64,000 nt of DNA from Neobacillus terrae (GCF_011393025.1 NZ_JAAOEO010000010.1:1-64000), one strand, 5' to 3'. Positions 8,036 to 16,916 are shown, counted from the stretch's first letter. Program-made: numbers and translations. Notes: generated by a model from the letters alone, not told the origin.

Positions 8036-8620
8036 CTAATAAGACTCATACGAAAAATTTTTTAATGATACCTGACCTCCACTCTTGCACTTAGTGGTCC
8101 CATTAAGAACAGATAAAACATACTTAAGGCAGTAAAGGGGACACTGAAGCAGGAGATGAAGATTGTGTGTAAAACCATGGCGGTGGGGCAAATTATGTTG
8201 TGGGAATGGTGCAAACGCAAGCCAAGATGCCAACAAAGCTACGAACCAAGGCGGCAGTGATGTTAGTGAAGCCGTGGGTACTGTTGGCGGCGGTGCTGCG
8301 GGTGATATGGTAGGTTCTATTTTTGGACCACTCGGTACTGTTGCAGGCGGTCTTGCAGGCGGTGCGCTTGGAAACCAAGTTGGTGAAGGTGCCGAAGGGG
8401 ATAAAAATGCTGCAGCTACTGTTAATATTTGTTTGTAATAATTACAAACAGCTTCATCAATATGAGGATTTAAAAAATTCATTAGCATATCCTGAATCCT
8501 AAGCTCTGGCGAGTCTACTTGTTGACTTAACACAGGATATACTTTAGGTTGTGCGAGAACTTCAAATGACCCAAAGGTAAAAAAGGATATGATAAAGAGC
8601 AGTAGACCCAATGTTTTCAA
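8036..8620 (-). pseudogene. DUF3888-family secreted protein, interrupted
   Basis: The first 65 codons are convincing: TTG start after GAGGTGA, a signal peptide (MKTLGLLLFIISFFTFGSFEVLAQ), then ELRIQDMLMNFLNPHIDEAVCNYYKQ, which matches the N-terminal signature of DUF3888 proteins. At about 8415-8430 the similarity stops and the minus strand becomes a Pro/Ser-rich nonsense frame, because the opposite strand codes a glycine-zipper fragment. The end of the frame (GGQVSLKNFSYESY) may be the displaced C-terminus. I infer that foreign DNA replaced or split the gene. Confidence 0.55.
8110..8438 (+). pseudogene. Glycine-zipper protein fragment
   Basis: The plus strand encodes a glycine-zipper segment (SEAVGTVGGGAAGDMVGS, then GPLGTVAGG, AGGALGNQVGEG), like small Bacillus glycine-zipper membrane or stress proteins. 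It is noticeably richer in G+C than its surroundings. It has no credible start; upstream, a different frame reads GDTEAGDED and then a stop. The C-terminal end fuses straight into antisense DUF3888 sequence, so it is a fragment inserted in the DUF3888 gene. Confidence 0.5.
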
Positions 8621-8803
8621 AATAAATTCACCTCATTTCTAATTTTCCCAAATAGAAATGAGTTATCAATTTCTCTTTAACTAAACTGCCCGTTTGTTCA
8701 AGATCGTTTACGTTCTTAAACATTTTAATGCATTTATTAAGTCTATAATTCTATAACTTTGGCAATAATTCCACTTAGAAGCTATATAATAGGAGGAATT
8801 CAC

Positions 8804-9646
8804 TTGTTATTATCTGAAGCTTGGAATACGTACGAAGCAAATAAACGAATTGAGGGTTTCTCTCCTTATACACTAAAAGCCTATGGAATACAGGCTAGGC
8901 TGCTAACACGTTATTTCAATGATTCAAACATAATTACTCTAAATACACATAATCTCAAAGATTTTCTCGCGAAAACTGGGAAAAACCTAAAACCCTCGAG
9001 TTTGGCACACAGAATCCGATTCATGAAGTCATTGTTTCGGTGGTGCCACGAGGAAGGTCATATATCCTTTAATCCAGATGCGAAAATAAAAGAACCAAAA
9101 GCGGAATGAAAATCCCGAAGTTTTTAAACGAAAAGGAGATTGAACTTTTAAGGGAGGCTTGTACTAGACCTATAGAAAAGGCCCTATTCATTCGAATTTA
9201 TGTTTTCTACAGGATGTAGGATAGGAAAGATTATTTCACTTGATTCTAATTTCATTAATTGGTCTTATCGCTCAGTAATCGTTAGAGGAAAAGGAGATAA
9301 GGAAAGGGAGGTCTATTTTAATATACGAGCTGAAATTTGGCTAAAGCTATACATAGACGGACGTCTTGATAAGGACCCAGCCTTATTTGTAACAGAACGG
9401 AGTCCTCATAGAATGAGCATTGACCAATTGAGATATGTGATCAAGCGAATATCAGGTCGTGCTCGTATTAACAAGGAAATTCATCCCCATCAACTTAGAC
9501 ATAGTTATGCCACCCACTTACTAAACAATGGAGCACCTGTTGAGGTAATTCAAAGTCTTTTGGGCCACGAAAAAAGTGAAACCACTCGGATTTATGCTCA
9601 ACTAAGTGGGAGGCAGAGACAGGAATTTTATCAGAAATTTTTCTAA
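8804..9646 (+). pseudogene. XerD-like tyrosine recombinase, two frameshifts
   Basis: TTG start 3-4 bases after AGGAGGAATT. The N-terminal SAM-like core-binding domain (about 100 residues, to PKAE at 9106) runs into a stop. The continuation KIPKFLNEKEIELLREA is in another frame, and after 9190 a third frame (FMFSTGCRIGKI) carries the catalytic domain. All catalytic residues are present: Arg in TGCRIG, Lys in GKGDKE, HxxR in HQLRHSYATHLL, His in LGHE and Tyr in TRIYAQLS. The second shift fits a 4-base duplication (ATTC in TTCATTCGAA). Without repair the protein cannot be made whole. The length suggests a Xer/integron-type or phage-like solo integrase. Confidence 0.8.
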
Positions 9647-9949
9647 CTAAGATGAAAAATCTAGCACTTGTACTTTAATTTATATCCAACAGTTCTTTTT
9701 AGTTTTTGTCCTTCAATCTAGCAGGAAACCCATAAAAAGCACAGAATATCCCTGTAATTCGTGTTAATAGAAGTTAGCCTGGTTCATGCAACGAATAAAA
9801 AACTCCTAAACAATTTCGCTTCTGTTAAATCGAATCATAGTGTGACTTTCAAAAATTCTTTTGCCTTTTCAGGTATTAAATGAGCGTTAATTCTTAAAAT
9901 AAGCGTTAATCCTTCTTGGACTAACGCACCTTAGTAAATTAGTAAATTA
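9647..9949. other. Intergenic region with an imperfect inverted repeat
   Basis: No gene is seen. GCGTTAATCC (9903-9912) and GGACTAACGC (9918-9927) form a stem with one mismatch, preceded by a partial copy (GAGCGTTAATTC) at about 9881. Its role is unclear. Confidence 0.5.
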
Positions 9950-9978
9950 AAATAAGAAAAGCAGAGATTTCTCTCTGC
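9950..9978 (-). terminator. Terminator of the NlpC/P60 gene
   Basis: A perfect 7-bp stem GCAGAGA/TCTCTGC with a TTTC loop, followed on the minus strand by TTTTCTTATTTT. It lies 15 bases after the stop codon. Confidence 0.85.
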
Positions 9979-9992
9979 CAGATTAATTGCGA

Positions 9993-10442
9993 TTATATTC
10001 TTTTAGCGCCGATATAGCGAGGTTTCCAGTATGTATTGCTAGTAGATGCGATGGAAACTCCGTGAGAAGTAGCAGCTTGAATCATTTTACCGCTTCCCAT
10101 GTAGATTGCAACGTGTGTTGGTCTTGAAGCTCTATTAGGAGCAAAGAACATTAAATCACCGACAGCTAGACTGCTAACTCTAGTTCCTTTTGTATACATT
10201 TCGGAAGCAGTACGAGGAAGTGTTTTGCCTGCCTTAGCATAAGAGTATTTTACTAGTCCTGAGCAGTCAAAGCCTCTTGGAGTTATACCGCCCCAAACAT
10301 AATGAACACCCAGATTTGATTTAGCGACAGCAATTGCTTTTGTATGATAATACGCAGCTTCACTTTTATGTGGTAATAGTGTTGATGTTCCAGTGGCAAG
10401 GGTTGCAGCAAGAATTCCGATAGATAAAAGTTTCTTTAACAT
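9993..10442 (-). CDS. Secreted NlpC/P60 cell-wall peptidase
   Basis: 149 residues with a signal peptide (about 1-29, ending before AAYYHTKA) and a single NlpC/P60 domain. The Cys nucleophile is C60 in FDCSGL, the His is H110 in THVAIY and the third polar residue is H127 in TSHGVSI. Such enzymes cut D-Glu-diaminopimelate type links in peptidoglycan stem peptides. There is no SH3 or LysM binding domain, so it is a minimal secreted endopeptidase. I chose the ATG at 10442 because AGGGGG lies 8 bases upstream and a signal peptide follows; an upstream in-frame ATG would add 30 unlikely residues. It has its own terminator. Confidence 0.9.
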   Translation of the reverse strand: MLKKLLSIGILAATLATGTSTLLPHKSEAAYYHTKAIAVAKSNLGVHYVWGGITPRGFDCSGLVKYSYAKAGKTLPRTASEMYTKGTRVSSLAVGDLMFFAPNRASRPTHVAIYMGSGKMIQAATSHGVSIASTSNTYWKPRYIGAKRI

Positions 10443-10556
10443 TGTTGTATTCCCCCTGTTGTTTTCTTCTAAACCTAATTTACAAGATTTGTTTAACAGG
10501 AAGATTTCACCTGTGTTACAATTACATTTCATGCCCTAGTAAATTTATCCGAAAAT

Positions 10557-11024
10557 TTAACTCGGAAAGAATTCCATAGGCTCCTGGCATTGCACATATC
10601 CATTTTTCTTATAGAAGTTTATAGCATAATCGCTTGGCCAAACGATTACAAATTCATATTTTTCGTCTCTCACCCATTCGTTTATGGTTGATAGTAATAT
10701 ACTTCCTATACCCTTATTTCGATAATCTTTTAAAGTGTAAACATTTGTCATAAATGCAAATGGTCTCGTAATTCTTCCAGGCCTGGGTACTTTTTGTATT
10801 AATTCTGTGTATATATGAGAAACAATTCTTCCATTATCCTCTGCAACCCAAATAAACCATTCCTCACTATTAAGAGCACTTTCTAAAAAATTACAGCACT
10901 CTTCATAAAAAGTTTTATAATTACCTTCATCTATTCTTTTTGCTTTATGATCCTCATAGGTAAAATCCCATCTCATTCGAATTAATTGATCAATATCTTT
11001 TGTTTCAGCCAGTCTGTAAATCAT
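10557..11024 (-). CDS. GNAT family N-acetyltransferase
   Basis: 155 residues with a GNAT fold: N-terminal MIYRLAETKDIDQLIRMRWDF, the acyl-CoA-binding strand and loop VYTLKDYRNKGIGSILL (motif A, RxxGIG) and a C-terminal INFYKKNGYV. GGGAGG lies 5-6 bases before the ATG. The substrate is unknown. It lies between the NlpC gene and the terminator of the RocB-like gene and is probably transcribed alone. Confidence 0.88.
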   Translation of the reverse strand: MIYRLAETKDIDQLIRMRWDFTYEDHKAKRIDEGNYKTFYEECCNFLESALNSEEWFIWVAEDNGRIVSHIYTELIQKVPRPGRITRPFAFMTNVYTLKDYRNKGIGSILLSTINEWVRDEKYEFVIVWPSDYAINFYKKNGYVQCQEPMEFFPS

Positions 11025-11107
11025 AATTCCTCCCTATGTATGTTTGGATGTTTAAAAATATTAAATTCCATAAACAAAGAGGTTTTCCTGCTTTTGCTAA
11101 AAATAAT

Positions 11108-11140
11108 AAAAGGCGTGATAATATTATCTCACGCCTTTTT
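11108..11140. terminator. Terminator after the RocB-like gene
   Basis: AAAGGCGTGA pairs perfectly with TCACGCCTTT. T tracts lie on both sides. It follows the M20 peptidase stop by 13 bases on the minus strand and so ends the amino-acid transporter operon. Confidence 0.85.
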
Positions 11141-11152
11141 GAAATATTTCGA

Positions 11153-12769
11153 TTAACTTTCAAAAACTTTGGTTACCATCCATTCGAGCATTTCTTTAGT
11201 ATATTTAAAAGCATAGTGGAGATGCAGCCGTTCTGTCATTTTATGTGCATCCTTGCCGTATGGGCCGATATTGATTACAGGGATATGCATTTCAGCAAGT
11301 ATATCCATTGGTATATAATAGCCTTTGTTCCATAGTGGCATATTACTTGTTATTTCCTGGATGTCTTGTATCGGAGAAGCTGTCACATAGCTTAAATCAC
11401 AAAGCCCAGGGAAAAAGTTTTGATGTTTAAGATCTAGATTGTGAGTTTTTCTTGCATATTGGATCAGTTCAGGGATCCACTCTTTTGTATCTTCACTGGA
11501 ATTCACCGGTGGATAAAATGGCGGTGCAATAAATGGGACGATCATTGGTGCTAGTTCCTTACAGTAAAGTGCTAATGTATCAATCAATGAAATCGTTTGT
11601 TCTCTGTCATCACCGCGATTTGGATTGCTTAATACCCAAGCAAAGAGCTCGTTTATTTTTTCTTGTCCGAGTTTTTCCTCTGCATACTCTAGCAAGCTTT
11701 CAAAAGATAGGACTTGAATGTCCATCCCCTTAGACTGTTGATAAGAAAAAATTTCCCTTTGTTTCGTAACCTTCTTTTCGATTTTCCTTGCAGCTTTTTC
11801 TGCAATCCCCATTAACTCATTTTGAACCTGTGAAAGTGACTTTTTAATAAGATATAAATTAAATAAGGTAACGGACCGATCCGGTATTTGGACAGAGTAT
11901 TCTTTTTTCAAATCCTTCTGTAATAGATTAGTAGGTGGCGGAGTTCGTTCACCATCTACATTTTCACAAAAATCTGTGTTAAGTTCCATATCACAGGTAA
12001 TCATTGATGTAAGGTAGTTGGAATTTAACCCTTCAAACGGTTCTCCTACATGCGTTTCCTTGCCCATACAGTAAAAGCCAGGCAGCAGCTTGCCCAAAGA
12101 ACCAGAATAAATATATTTATTCTCGTCACCTGGATAACTAGAAAACATGGGCTCCGAATTAATGCATAAACGATAGTTTAGCTTGTACTGTTTTGTCAGC
12201 TCATTAACGATCGGAATGGCGGTTCTCATTCCAACAGAGTTGGCCTCTTCATCGCATACTGTTAATAGAAGAACATTTCCGTTAAAGTGACCTGCAGCCG
12301 CTTTTTCAAGTAGGGACATATGAAGTGCAAGTCCACATTTCATATCCATAGTGCCCCTGCCAAATAGCCACTCCCCGGATTTCAAATCCTTCTGGATTTC
12401 CTCAGGAAATTGTCTGCTTTCTGTATAAAAAGAAGCAGTTAATTCATCAGGATTAAAAGCAAGATCTTTCCATGCTCCATAATCCTCTATGGCAACAACA
12501 TCAAAATGACTTAGTAGGATAACTGTATCGCGGCAGCCTTCCTTTTTTACCAGAGCACTCAAAATGTTCCTGTTATCATTTGTTGCATGGAGTTTTAGTT
12601 GCTCTGGAAACTCCCGAAAATAAGGCAGCTCCTGTAACATTCCATACACTTCGTGCCCAAAGCGAACCTCTTGCTCCGATCCTGTAATACTTGGGATTTT
12701 TACTAAATCATTTAGGAGATCCTTCATTTGCTGAGGTGTTTCCCATTTCATGGACAAGGTATCGTTCAA
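11153..12769 (-). CDS. M20-family N-deacylase, RocB-like
   Basis: 538 residues, the length of RocB-type proteins and longer than ordinary M20 peptidases. Metal-site motifs of the M20 family are visible: LLSHFDVVAI (His and Asp), GRGTMDMKCG (Asp) and VCDEEANS (Glu pair). RocB is linked to arginine/ornithine use in Bacillus as a deacylase. It is the last gene of an operon with a polar amino-acid ABC transporter, which fits hydrolysis of an imported N-acylated or peptide-bound amino acid. The start is uncertain: TTG at 12769 lies almost on top of GGGAG, so TTG at 12757 is an alternative. Confidence 0.85.
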   Translation of the reverse strand: MNDTLSMKWETPQQMKDLLNDLVKIPSITGSEQEVRFGHEVYGMLQELPYFREFPEQLKLHATNDNRNILSALVKKEGCRDTVILLSHFDVVAIEDYGAWKDLAFNPDELTASFYTESRQFPEEIQKDLKSGEWLFGRGTMDMKCGLALHMSLLEKAAAGHFNGNVLLLTVCDEEANSVGMRTAIPIVNELTKQYKLNYRLCINSEPMFSSYPGDENKYIYSGSLGKLLPGFYCMGKETHVGEPFEGLNSNYLTSMITCDMELNTDFCENVDGERTPPPTNLLQKDLKKEYSVQIPDRSVTLFNLYLIKKSLSQVQNELMGIAEKAARKIEKKVTKQREIFSYQQSKGMDIQVLSFESLLEYAEEKLGQEKINELFAWVLSNPNRGDDREQTISLIDTLALYCKELAPMIVPFIAPPFYPPVNSSEDTKEWIPELIQYARKTHNLDLKHQNFFPGLCDLSYVTASPIQDIQEITSNMPLWNKGYYIPMDILAEMHIPVINIGPYGKDAHKMTERLHLHYAFKYTKEMLEWMVTKVFES

Positions 12770-12784
12770 CTCCCTGAAACAATC

Positions 12785-13447
12785 TTATGAACGCCTTACG
12801 GAAACATTCAGACGCTTTTCTAATAGACTTAATAAATAGGAAAAGATAATGACCATTGCCAAATAGTAGAGTCCTACAACCATATATGTTTCTAGCTGTC
12901 GATAATTCGATGCTGCCTCGCTTAAAGCCGAACCCCATAATTCTGTCATTCCTACATATGCAACCAGGGATGAATCCTTTAAACCAATAATGAATTGGTT
13001 CCCCAAAGATGGAATTGCTCGTTTGAAGGCCTGAGGTAATATAATTCTCCTCATCGTCATGGAATAGGACATCCCGAGTGAACGTCCAGCCTCCATTTGT
13101 CCTTGATCAATAGATTGAATCGAACCTCTGAATATCTCTGCCAGATAGGCACCATTATGAATGGCCAGAGCAAGGGCTCCTGCCCAAAATTGAGAAAATG
13201 TGATAATCGAAGCCATCCCAAAATAAAGTATGGCAATTTGTACAATAAGCGGAGTTCCACGTATCAACCCTATATAAATCTTCGCTGCCCCATTCATTAA
13301 TTTATTCGAAGATATACGAAAAAATGAGAAAACGAGGCCAATCACACTTCCAATAAGAAGAGAGGTTACTGTTAACTTTAAGGTGACCCCTGCTGCTTTC
13401 AAAAAGACTTCATAATTGGATAGTAAAATATCTAAAATCGTCCTCAC
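12785..13447 (-). CDS. Polar amino-acid ABC transporter permease
   Basis: 220 residues with about five membrane helices and the HisM-type permease signature: the N-terminal TLKLTVTSLLIGSVIGL, the GTPLIVQ motif, and the EAA loop EAGRSLGMSYSMTMRRIILPQAFKRAIP that contacts the ATPase. It starts at GTG after AGGAAGG. It is third in the order ATPase, binding protein, permease, M20 deacylase, 15 bases before the deacylase. A hairpin between the binding protein and this gene probably lowers its expression relative to the binding protein. Confidence 0.92.
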   Translation of the reverse strand: MRTILDILLSNYEVFLKAAGVTLKLTVTSLLIGSVIGLVFSFFRISSNKLMNGAAKIYIGLIRGTPLIVQIAILYFGMASIITFSQFWAGALALAIHNGAYLAEIFRGSIQSIDQGQMEAGRSLGMSYSMTMRRIILPQAFKRAIPSLGNQFIIGLKDSSLVAYVGMTELWGSALSEAASNYRQLETYMVVGLYYLAMVIIFSYLLSLLEKRLNVSVRRS

Positions 13448-13465
13448 CCTTCCTATTAAATTAAC

Positions 13466-13487
13466 AGGGTGCCTAAATAGACACCCT
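13466..13487 (-). terminator. Intercistronic hairpin (partial terminator)
   Basis: AGGGTG and CACCCT form a 6-bp stem with a 10-base loop between the binding-protein and permease genes. There is only a weak T tract. It probably acts as a partial terminator or as an mRNA 3' protector, so that the binding protein is made in excess. Confidence 0.5.
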
Positions 13488-13494
13488 TATTTTC

Positions 13495-14286
13495 TTATTT
13501 CTGTTCTAGGATATTTCTGCCGAACCACTTGTCGCTGATTTTGTCATAAGTTCCATCTTTGATAATTTCATCAAGAGCTTTATTAATTTTCTCGAGGAGT
13601 GCCTTATCCTCTTTACGAACTGCAATAGCCTGATTATCCTGTGACAAAGGCTTTCCAAGATCTTTTATGTGAATAGCCTTCTCTTTTATTACTCTGAAGC
13701 CCACCATCTGATCCGTAATTACAGCATCGAGCCTTCCTGTTGGGAGATCCATTAAAGCAGTTAAATCACTATCATACTCAACCACTTTGTCGGAATCGGT
13801 AAGAGTTCTGGCAGTATCCCCGTATGGACTTTCCTTTACTACCCCAATCTTTTTTCCTTTTAAATCGGAGACCGAGGTAAGTTTTTTGTTATCGGCCATA
13901 ATAAATACCTGGGAACCTGAACGGTAATAAGGATTGCTAAAATTAACTGTTTTCAGCCGCTCCTCTGTAACGGTCATACTGCCAATAATGGCATCATATT
14001 TCTTTGCCAGCATACCCTGAATCATCGTTTCCCAAGGGTTCGTCACCGGTACAGGCTTCATACCCATTTTTTTGGCTATGGCTTGGCCAATTTCTACATC
14101 AAATCCAGTCAGCTTTCCATTTTCTTTAAAATTAAAAGGCTTGAACAAACCGCTCATTCCATACCGGAATTCCTTCTGGTCGGATGTTTTTGCACTATTG
14201 CCTTCTTTTTTAGAACCACAGGCTGCCAGGAATATAGATAACATTAGGACAAGTGCAAATAAACTGATTGAATATCTTCTATTCAC
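13495..14286 (-). CDS. Polar amino-acid ABC transporter substrate-binding lipoprotein
   Basis: 263 residues. A lipoprotein signal ends in FLAAC with lipidated C23, followed by the type II periplasmic-binding fold of family 3: EFRYGMSGLFKPFNF, KLTGFDVEIGQAIAKKMG, DAIIGSMTVTEERLKTVNFS, then GKKIGVVKESPYG and DAVITDQMVG. Ligand class is polar or basic amino acids; the exact one is not readable. GTG start, 9 bases after GGGGGAG. It follows the ATPase gene by 18 bases and is followed by a hairpin. Confidence 0.93.
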   Translation of the reverse strand: MNRRYSISLFALVLMLSIFLAACGSKKEGNSAKTSDQKEFRYGMSGLFKPFNFKENGKLTGFDVEIGQAIAKKMGMKPVPVTNPWETMIQGMLAKKYDAIIGSMTVTEERLKTVNFSNPYYRSGSQVFIMADNKKLTSVSDLKGKKIGVVKESPYGDTARTLTDSDKVVEYDSDLTALMDLPTGRLDAVITDQMVGFRVIKEKAIHIKDLGKPLSQDNQAIAVRKEDKALLEKINKALDEIIKDGTYDKISDKWFGRNILEQK

Positions 14287-14304
14287 GTTAACTCCCCCTT
14301 TGTT

Positions 14305-15027
14305 TTAAAGAATGCAGCTTAAAAATTGCTTTGTTTTTTCGTGCTTTGGATTTTTGAAAAACTCAGCCGGATGGCCTTCCTCAAGAATATTTCCATCGCA
14401 CATGAAGACAACCCGGTCTGCTACCTCCCGTGCAAATCCCATTTCATGCGTAACCACCACCATTGTCATGCCTTCATTTGCCAATTGTTTCATTACCTGA
14501 AGAACTTCACCAACTAACTCTGGATCAAGGGCAGAGGTTGGTTCATCAAACAGCATGATCCGCGGTTCCATTGCAAGGGCGCGGGCAATAGCTACCCGCT
14601 GTTTTTGGCCGCCTGAAAGCATATCAGGATAGACAGCTGATTTTTCCTTTAACCCTACCTTTTCAAGTAGTGCAAGTGCTTTTTTCTTAGCTTCCGCCTT
14701 GTCCAATCCTTTGACATGAATAGGTGCTTCCATTACATTTTCAAGGACCGTTTTATGGGGAAATAAATTAAAATGCTGAAAAACCATTCCTACTTCTTCT
14801 CTTATTTTGTTAAGGTTCGTTTTAGCTGGTTCAATATTCTGTCCTTGCAAGTGGATTTCTCCTTGGTCGTATAATTCAAGAAAATTAATGCATCTAAGAA
14901 GGGTACTTTTGCCTGAACCACTCGCCCCAATGATGACAACCACTTCTTTTTCCTTAACTGTTAAATCAATAGCTTTAAGGACTTTGTGAGAACCAAATGA
15001 CTTATTTAGGTTTTTAATTTCAATCAA
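14305..15027 (-). CDS. Polar amino-acid ABC transporter ATP-binding protein
   Basis: About 240 residues. Walker A is GASGSGKST, the Q-loop region is [13 protein letters not shown], the signature is [16 protein letters not shown], Walker B is [14 protein letters not shown] and the H-loop is VVTHEMGFA; all are intact and typical of the GlnQ/HisP group. I chose TTG at 15027 because GGGAGG lies 8 bases upstream and the protein then begins at the conserved [11 protein letters not shown]; a longer ATG-started frame adds 13 unlike residues. First gene of the four-gene operon with binding protein, permease and RocB-like deacylase. Confidence 0.94.
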   Translation of the reverse strand: MIEIKNLNKSFGSHKVLKAIDLTVKEKEVVVIIGASGSGKSTLLRCINFLELYDQGEIHLQGQNIEPAKTNLNKIREEVGMVFQHFNLFPHKTVLENVMEAPIHVKGLDKAEAKKKALALLEKVGLKEKSAVYPDMLSGGQKQRVAIARALAMEPRIMLFDEPTSALDPELVGEVLQVMKQLANEGMTMVVVTHEMGFAREVADRVVFMCDGNILEEGHPAEFFKNPKHEKTKQFLSCIL

Positions 15028-15160
15028 CTCTTCCACCTCCCAGTTCGAAAAATAGTAAGATAACAAAAAGTCTCTTACTTTATTTTATGGATGGATTTTC
15101 ATATAATGACTTTTTTTATAGAGATATAGAATTGCTCCGGAGTCTATTCCAAGGAACAAA

Positions 15161-15396
15161 AAGCGCAAGCGCCCTGTTCAGATGATGAAAGGCTAAATAC
15201 GCCACGTCCTGTGGCAACGCCTTTCTGACCCACGTCCTGTGGGCCTCCAACAGGCATAAGACGAATCACGTAGTCATCCTCGGAAAAGCTAAAGCTTTTC
15301 CTTCGTGCGATGCGGATGCTTCCGAAGCTTTTCCTTGTCCTGATTTCTGAAGTGATTTGGCTTATGACCCGGAGTGGCTGGGCGCTGAAGCTAGAT
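15161..15396. repeat. Imperfect palindromic intergenic repeat element
   Basis: The ends AAGCGCAAGCGCC and GGGCGCTGAAGCTAGA are inverted copies of each other. Inside are two palindromic copies of CCACGTCCTGTGG (about 25 bases apart) and a long imperfect hairpin in which GGCATAAGACGAATCAC pairs with GTGATTTGGCTTATG. It is more GC-rich than its surroundings. From memory, elements beginning GCGCAAGCGCC and ending GCGCTGGAGCTAGAC are frequent between genes in Bacillaceae. It lies upstream of the ABC operon and beyond the panE terminator, and has no coding potential. Confidence 0.65.
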
Positions 15397-15454
15397 TACA
15401 ATATCCTAGTTCAGTGTGATCCACAAGTTAAAAATCGGTAACTTTCTAAACGAT

Positions 15455-15483
15455 AAAAAAGCACCGAGGGAATTCCCCGGTAC
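15455..15483 (-). terminator. Terminator of the ketopantoate reductase gene
   Basis: On the minus strand GTACCGGGGAATTCCCTCGGTGC folds into a stem with small mismatches, followed by TTTTTTATCG. It lies 20 bases after the stop codon. Confidence 0.85.
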
Positions 15484-15502
15484 TACAAATAGACTCGTCT
15501 TA

Positions 15503-16423
15503 TTAAGATTTTAATCCATTTTCATATATTTTCAGATTCGCGTGGATGGCGGTTAATACAGGTAGTTCTATATCTTTGTCTTTCGCCTTTTCTAATAGGT
15601 ACCCAAAAAAGTGGTCAGCTTCAATTGATATATTCTTTTCCATATCTCTTTGAAGAGATGACTTCATTCCATAACTAAGTTCATTCATCCTGTTAAATTG
15701 TGCTGCTTCAATTTCGTCGGCGATGGGTGCACCAACAGCTCGCATAATCGTAGCTGTTTCCTTCAAAACGTTTTTAATAGTTTCAATTCCAAATTCCTGA
15801 TCCCTGATAGGGCCGATTGGCGAGCGGTATAAGGAAGTGACCCCGCTCATAGTAACTATAAATAAGTACTTATGCCACATATCCTGTTCAATATTGTCCG
15901 ACAGTCGGAAGTCCGATTTCGTTCCTGAGAAGGCCTCCTGCAGCCTAAGAATCCTGTCTGTTTTTTTGCCGGAAAGTTCTCCAAAAACCAATTCATGAGA
16001 AGGACTAGTCTGTATAACTTTGCCCCCCTCATCAAGTGTGGTTTCGATAAAACACAAACCACCGATAACTTGGTCCCTATCAAAAGCAGCCTTGAGCTTA
16101 GGCATATGAGCAATACCATTTAATAAAGGGAGAACCATTGTGTCCTCACCAACGTAGGGCCGCACACTTTCTATTGCACCCTCGAGCTGATAAGCCTTTG
16201 GTGTTAAAAGAACTACATCAAAATCCCCGGCCTCTTCCCCGCTTAGTAAAGTCTTTGGTTTTAATTTGAAGTCACCCTTAACACTTTCAACAATCAAACC
16301 ATCACGATCAAGCTGCTGCATTCTTTTTTCCCTCACCAGGAATGTTACATCTTCCCCTTTTTCTACAAGGCGGCCACCGAAATATCCTCCAATAGCTCCT
16401 GCACCGACAACTAAGATTTTCAC
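15503..16423 (-). CDS. panE: 2-dehydropantoate 2-reductase (ketopantoate reductase)
   Basis: 306 residues. The N-terminal Rossmann motif MKILVVGAGAIGGYFGGRL binds NADPH. The conserved segments VLLTPKAYQLEGA, LPLLNGIAH and the catalytic Lys region near DMWHKYLFIVTMSGVTSL are those of the ApbA/PanE family. The C-terminal helical domain has the SS.QRD motif (KSSLQRDMEKN). It reduces ketopantoate to pantoate in coenzyme A synthesis, although several Bacillus paralogues act on other 2-keto acids. GTG start 6-7 bases after GGAGG. Single gene with its own terminator. Confidence 0.92.
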   Translation of the reverse strand: MKILVVGAGAIGGYFGGRLVEKGEDVTFLVREKRMQQLDRDGLIVESVKGDFKLKPKTLLSGEEAGDFDVVLLTPKAYQLEGAIESVRPYVGEDTMVLPLLNGIAHMPKLKAAFDRDQVIGGLCFIETTLDEGGKVIQTSPSHELVFGELSGKKTDRILRLQEAFSGTKSDFRLSDNIEQDMWHKYLFIVTMSGVTSLYRSPIGPIRDQEFGIETIKNVLKETATIMRAVGAPIADEIEAAQFNRMNELSYGMKSSLQRDMEKNISIEADHFFGYLLEKAKDKDIELPVLTAIHANLKIYENGLKS

Positions 16424-16493
16424 TCAATTTCCTCCTTTTTAAATTAAAAATGACACTGATTTTTCTATGAATAAGATGGTCATTAGAACTCTG

Positions 16494-16916
16494 TTAACGA
16501 TTGAGGATCGAAGAAAAGACACTAAAACTGTTTTCAACGTATTCTCTGATTTTTTTCCATTCATCTTTTTCTTTACGGAAACTTTCTACAAAAAGTAATT
16601 TTACCTCTGTCATTTTCCCGTCTACTTCAAAGCTTACCCAAAAGACAGCGACCCCTTCTTGCTGGTTATTGATTTCAACTAAAACATCCTCAAAGTGCCA
16701 CTTTGGGTTTCTTCCTTCATACATTTGAAAGGCCTGTTTCCAGCCTTCCGCTGCTTCTTTATATCCCCAATCGGATGTGAGCGCTTCTGGTCCAGCCCAC
16801 CTGACTTTTAAATCTTTTGAAGAGTGAAAGGACATACTTGTCGCATTTAAACTATTCCAGGAAGCTCTATATCCTAAAAGAAACTTTTTAAAATCATCCA
16901 ATAAAGATTGTGTCAT
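16494..16916 (-). CDS. NTF2-like (SnoaL-type fold) protein
   Basis: 140 residues. A long N-terminal helix (SLLDDFKKFLLGYRASWNSLN) is followed by alternating strands (KWHFEDVLVEIN, GVAVFWVSFEVDG, EVKLLFVESFR), the layout of the cystatin-like NTF2 fold that often forms small ligand pockets. No catalytic residues are recognisable. GAGG lies about 7 bases before the ATG. It lies 70 bases upstream of panE on the same strand and may be weakly co-transcribed. Function unknown. Confidence 0.65.
   Translation of the reverse strand: MTQSLLDDFKKFLLGYRASWNSLNATSMSFHSSKDLKVRWAGPEALTSDWGYKEAAEGWKQAFQMYEGRNPKWHFEDVLVEINNQQEGVAVFWVSFEVDGKMTEVKLLFVESFRKEKDEWKKIREYVENSFSVFSSILNR

Noticed and set aside
8036..8430. 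Pro/Ser-rich C-terminal half of the DUF3888 frame as a novel secreted protein
   Set aside because: The sequence is the antisense of a clear glycine-zipper coding fragment; the proline-rich look is the complement of glycine codons.
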